A stretch of 23,098 bases of DNA from Candidatus Rifleibacteriota bacterium (GTDB lineage Bacteria > Riflebacteria > Ozemobacteria > Ozemobacterales > Ozemobacteraceae). Position 1 is the stretch's first letter. Every line of letters begins with the position of its first letter. Below, piece by piece: positions 20,322-23,098 of the stretch. Under the pieces are notes generated by a model that worked only from the letters and a program-made list of their open reading frames with translations, did not search any database and was not told where the DNA came from. A program made the position numbers and the translations under genes. The stretch covers positions 1 to 23,098 of the forward strand of contig JAKJFO010000044.1 of the NCBI GenBank assembly GCA_022704885.1, read 5' to 3'.

Positions 20322-22298
20322 ATGCGCACACGAATACTCACTGCAGCCGTAATTCTGATGTTCTGCACACTGGCTCTGGTCGGCTATTTTCATCAACGTC
20401 AGCTGTCAGGTTTTCCTGATGATCTGGCCCTGTTGAATCTTGTTCAACAACGTTCACCGGCGGCCTTCTGGCCAAAACTGGCAGCCCTGACCGGACGCGG
20501 CGAACTTGACAGCGCATTGATCTGGTCTGCACTGAACCGTTTCGAACAGCTTACGTTGACACACGACGACCGCGTAAGCCTCGACGCTGCCCGCGCCGCC
20601 CTCTATGTCAGCCTTAGACACTACCAGCAGGCCGAAATTTCACTGCGACATGTAATCGCGACCAGTCGTTTCGCAAGCGAAACCAGTCAAAGCCTTGAGC
20701 TGCTCAAACAGATATATGCCGCCACCGGCCGCGAATCTGAGATATCGAGCGACGCATCGGCGACCAGAAGTCCGCAGCCTGGCGCCACCATGTTTTTTAT
20801 GGTGCTATGGGTTCTGCTGCTGCTGTTTCCGGCGGCCGTGACCAATGTCGAAAAGCATGCCTGGCTGGCACGCTATTCTTCGCGTGCCGACCGCCGCGGG
20901 CCCTTCATTGCTTTCGTCTACTCACCAATGTGCAACATTCTGCTCTCGATCTCTTCGATACTGCTGCTTCTTCTTAGCGTTCCCCAGCGTCTCGGGATCA
21001 GCTCGACCTTCACATTTCTTGCCGTTCACCTGCTCATCAGCTGGTTTTTCTGTCAGATTCCGATGCACAGCATCGAAAGCCTGGTCAAGAAAAACAGCAC
21101 AGGGCTTTTAAGCTATTGCTTTGAGCAACTCTCACTGCTGACGATCAGGCACCTCGCCCTGATCTCGGCGACTCTCACTCTGATCATTCTGCATCTGATG
21201 GTCACCCGGCTGCCGACCTGGCCGCTCACCCGCCCGGTCGGGGCAGCCATGGCTCCTGTAGTGTTTTTCGCCGCAATTTATCTGCTGCTGCAGCTGGTCC
21301 TGCCCTGGCTGTTGTTCAAACGCCAACGCCCGGCCGACCTGAATATTGAACTGCCACAAATTGTCTATACCACCCACGACGGTTACCGCCAGGGCATTGT
21401 CGAAACTGGCTCTCTGAGCTTTTCTGCCGCCTCGATCATCTTCGGCGGCATGCAAAACCATCTGGGCGGCGAAAACCTGCGCCTGCTGCTCTCCCGCAGT
21501 CGCCGCAAATTCGAACACAACGCCCTGCTCAACGACTTTCTGCTGCTTATCGCATTTGCCAGCGGCCTCGCGATTTTGCCAGCACTCAGCCCCATATTCT
21601 GGGCCCGTCTGTTCGGCGCGGGACCTTATTTCATCGAAGCACTGGCGCTGCTCTCGGGCGCGGCTTTCTGCGGCATTCTGCGCCGCACTCTCGAACGCAG
21701 CCAGCAAAGGGAAGTCGATGCCACATTCGTCGCCGAAAACCAGTCTGATCAGCTGCTGCAAAGCCTCGAAATCATCAATAAACTCAATTTCTTCCCCGAT
21801 AACATGCGAGAAGGTGAACGCAGCGAATTCGATCCGCTGACTCTCGATGAATCAAGAGCCAACCTGCGCACAGCCACCGGCCTCTACCTGCCCGCAACTT
21901 CGCGACCTGACGGACTGGTGCTGGTATCGCTCTGGCGCGCACGCCTCGCCGTCGACTGGAAACTTGGCCGCGAAGAGTCGGCTTTTCTCACTTCTCTCGA
22001 CTATCAGGTAAATGGCAGCGACAGCGAAAGCGAACTCTGCGCGCTGGCCGCCCGTCATAACCGGCTCGGCGCTGACTGCATCTATCTTTCCCGACAGCAG
22101 CAGCTTAAAATCGTCTTCTGCAGCCAGAAATTCAGCGCATTCACCGCCGAAACCCCTCTGCCGCAGGACAAAATCTGCCAGATATGCAGCGAAGGCATGC
22201 ACAAAGCCTGCCAGTTTGGCCCCTATAAATGGGAAAGCACCCCGGAAGGGTGCCTTTTTGCCGTAGAAAATCCCGTTCAGACGCGAACGGTTCTTTGA
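20322..22298 (+). CDS. Polytopic membrane protein resembling an M48 peptidase without HExxH
   Basis: The 658-residue protein has TM1 at about 5-22 and a helical, TPR-like periplasmic part (60-140). Four to five TM segments follow (about 157-172, 200-220, 227-245, 272-294, 308-332), then LPQIVYTTHDGYRQ (344-357) and ENLRLLLSRSRRKFEHN (384-400). Two more helices lie at 402-420 and 437-455, and REVDATFVAENQSDQLLQ at 463-480. This order matches M48 (Ste24/HtpX-like) peptidases, in which the middle motif is the zinc-binding HExxH and the last the ExxxD ligand helix. Here HExxH reads SRSRR, so zinc catalysis is unlikely. A Cys-rich end (619, 622, 630, 644) may be structural. GAGG lies five bases before the ATG. 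The M48 link is by pattern only. Confidence 0.65.
   Translation: MRTRILTAAVILMFCTLALVGYFHQRQLSGFPDDLALLNLVQQRSPAAFWPKLAALTGRGELDSALIWSALNRFEQLTLTHDDRVSLDAARAALYVSLRHYQQAEISLRHVIATSRFASETSQSLELLKQIYAATGRESEISSDASATRSPQPGATMFFMVLWVLLLLFPAAVTNVEKHAWLARYSSRADRRGPFIAFVYSPMCNILLSISSILLLLLSVPQRLGISSTFTFLAVHLLISWFFCQIPMHSIESLVKKNSTGLLSYCFEQLSLLTIRHLALISATLTLIILHLMVTRLPTWPLTRPVGAAMAPVVFFAAIYLLLQLVLPWLLFKRQRPADLNIELPQIVYTTHDGYRQGIVETGSLSFSAASIIFGGMQNHLGGENLRLLLSRSRRKFEHNALLNDFLLLIAFASGLAILPALSPIFWARLFGAGPYFIEALALLSGAAFCGILRRTLERSQQREVDATFVAENQSDQLLQSLEIINKLNFFPDNMREGERSEFDPLTLDESRANLRTATGLYLPATSRPDGLVLVSLWRARLAVDWKLGREESAFLTSLDYQVNGSDSESELCALAARHNRLGADCIYLSRQQQLKIVFCSQKFSAFTAETPLPQDKICQICSEGMHKACQFGPYKWESTPEGCLFAVENPVQTRTVL
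22237..22259 (+). terminator. Terminator-like hairpin inside the end of the M48-like gene
   Basis: GCACCC (22237-22242), loop CGGAA, GGGTGC (22248-22253), then CTTTTT. Stem, loop and T-run fit an intrinsic terminator, but it lies 37 bases before the stop codon at 22296-22298. Read from the other strand it is followed only by TTT, so it acts better on the plus strand. Confidence 0.55.
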
Positions 22299-22302
22299 GA
22301 TA

Positions 22303-23098
22303 TCAGGAAACTGTAGCGAGAGACTCCTGCTTGTCGCGATAGCGTTCAAGCGCCAGATCGACCAGACGATCGACCAGTTCCGGGTAACTGATTCCGGTGG
22401 CTTCCCAGAGTTTGGGATACATGCTGATACTTGTAAAACCAGGAATTGTATTGATTTCGTTGATTACGATACGGTTGCTGCCTCGCTCGAGAAAGAAGTC
22501 GACACGGGCCATGCCGGCGCAGTCGAGTGCACGATAAGCTTTTATCGCCATTTTTCTGATCTGTTCAGTAGTTTCAGCCGACAGATCCGCGGGAATCTTG
22601 AGTTCCGAACGATCATCGACGTATTTTGCGTTATAATCGTAAAACTCGTTACACGGCACGATTTCGCCGGGAAGCGAGGCAATCGGCTCATCGTTACCAA
22701 GCACAGAAACTTCAATTTCACGCCCATTCACATATGATTCAATAAGAATCTTGCGGTCATAACGGGCTGCCAGTTCCATCGCTTCCTTGAGGGCAACACG
22801 ATTTTTGGCCTTGCTGATGCCGACCGATGAACCAGAATTGACCGGCTTGACGAAACAGGGATAACCGATTTCGCTCTCGATTTCAGTCATTGTTTTATCG
22901 GGATCAGCGCGATAATGGCTGCGCAGAACTTCTTTGAACGGTGCAATTTCAATTCCGGCCTCATGGAACAGGCGTTTGGCGAAGGTTTTGTCCATGCCAA
23001 CAGCTGAAGCCAGAACGCCACAGCCAACATATGGCATGTCGGCAAGTTCGAGCATGCCCTGCAGAGTGCCATCTTCGCCATAGGTGCCGTGAATGATC
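22303..23098 (-). CDS. ddl: D-alanine--D-alanine ligase, N-terminus cut by window edge
   Basis: The frame is open from base 23098 to the TGA at 22303-22305; 264 residues are visible. ATP-grasp Ddl motifs run in order: [17 protein letters not shown] (at the edge), [33 protein letters not shown] (the ATP-binding lysine and serine-glycine loop), [35 protein letters not shown] and [20 protein letters not shown]. The omega-loop Tyr in YDYNAKY fits D-Ala-D-Ala rather than D-Ala-D-Lac ligases, in which the region differs. It makes the dipeptide for peptidoglycan precursors in the cytoplasm. It converges on the M48-like gene with a four-base gap. The start lies outside the window. Confidence 0.95.
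   Translation of the reverse strand, partial: IIHGTYGEDGTLQGMLELADMPYVGCGVLASAVGMDKTFAKRLFHEAGIEIAPFKEVLRSHYRADPDKTMTEIESEIGYPCFVKPVNSGSSVGISKAKNRVALKEAMELAARYDRKILIESYVNGREIEVSVLGNDEPIASLPGEIVPCNEFYDYNAKYVDDRSELKIPADLSAETTEQIRKMAIKAYRALDCAGMARVDFFLERGSNRIVINEINTIPGFTSISMYPKLWEATGISYPELVDRLVDLALERYRDKQESLATVS

Noticed and set aside
1..23098. tRNA, rRNA or riboswitch
   Set aside because: No cloverleaf, rRNA core or known riboswitch consensus was recognised by eye in any gap; a covariance-model scan would settle it.

Overview
The window is about 23 kb of chromosome from a diderm bacterium, gene-dense and moderately GC-rich by eye. A D-Ala-D-Ala ligase shows peptidoglycan, and many products carry signal peptides. 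A multihaem c-type cytochrome with periplasmic thioredoxins and a membrane-anchored parvulin suggests respiratory or extracellular electron-transfer chemistry. No rRNA, tRNA, CRISPR array, transposase or phage gene was seen. Taxonomy cannot be fixed from these genes; a deep-branching environmental lineage (for example Riflebacteria-like) is a guess only.

Layout. (1) 1-3417, minus strand: a tight operon of two TlpA/ResA-like thioredoxins, a PpiC-type prolyl isomerase, a small HAMP membrane protein and a pentahaem cytochrome cut by the window edge. It resembles a kit for folding and reducing an exported cytochrome. A perfect 20-bp palindrome lies just upstream. (2) 3728-4348, minus: an RDD membrane protein. 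(3) 4535-9207, plus: a YfcE-type phosphoesterase, an oligopeptide-type ABC binding protein, two permeases and a gamma-glutamyl hydrolase, with no ATPase genes. (4) 9204-9686, minus: a small secreted protein of unknown role. (5) 10334-11248, minus: a UbiA-family prenyltransferase with a good promoter. (6) 11729-15523, plus: a three-gene unit of a B12/radical-SAM-like protein without the cluster cysteines, type II dehydroquinase (aroQ), and a U32 peptidase-like protein that seems to begin at a CTG codon. U32 rRNA/tRNA hydroxylation enzymes are reported to depend on prephenate, so the aroQ link may be functional. (7) 15520-18647, minus: UspA, a TolB-like propeller and a LysM protein with a 12-copy ETKPAT repeat; a strong terminator hairpin separates the last two. 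(8) 18822-22298, plus: a small membrane protein, an alpha/beta-hydrolase-like protein whose nucleophile serine is glycine, and a polytopic protein resembling an M48 peptidase without HExxH. (9) 22303-23098, minus: ddl, cut by the window edge.

The three longest intergenic gaps (3418-3727, 9687-10333, about 11316-11667) hold mosaics of palindromic and short modular repeats that share elements with each other. One is a set of nested inverted repeats about 360 bp across.

The points most worth following are the CTG-start U32 gene next to aroQ, the three proteins that look like catalytically dead members of enzyme families, the cytochrome/redox operon with its palindrome, and the nested repeat islands.
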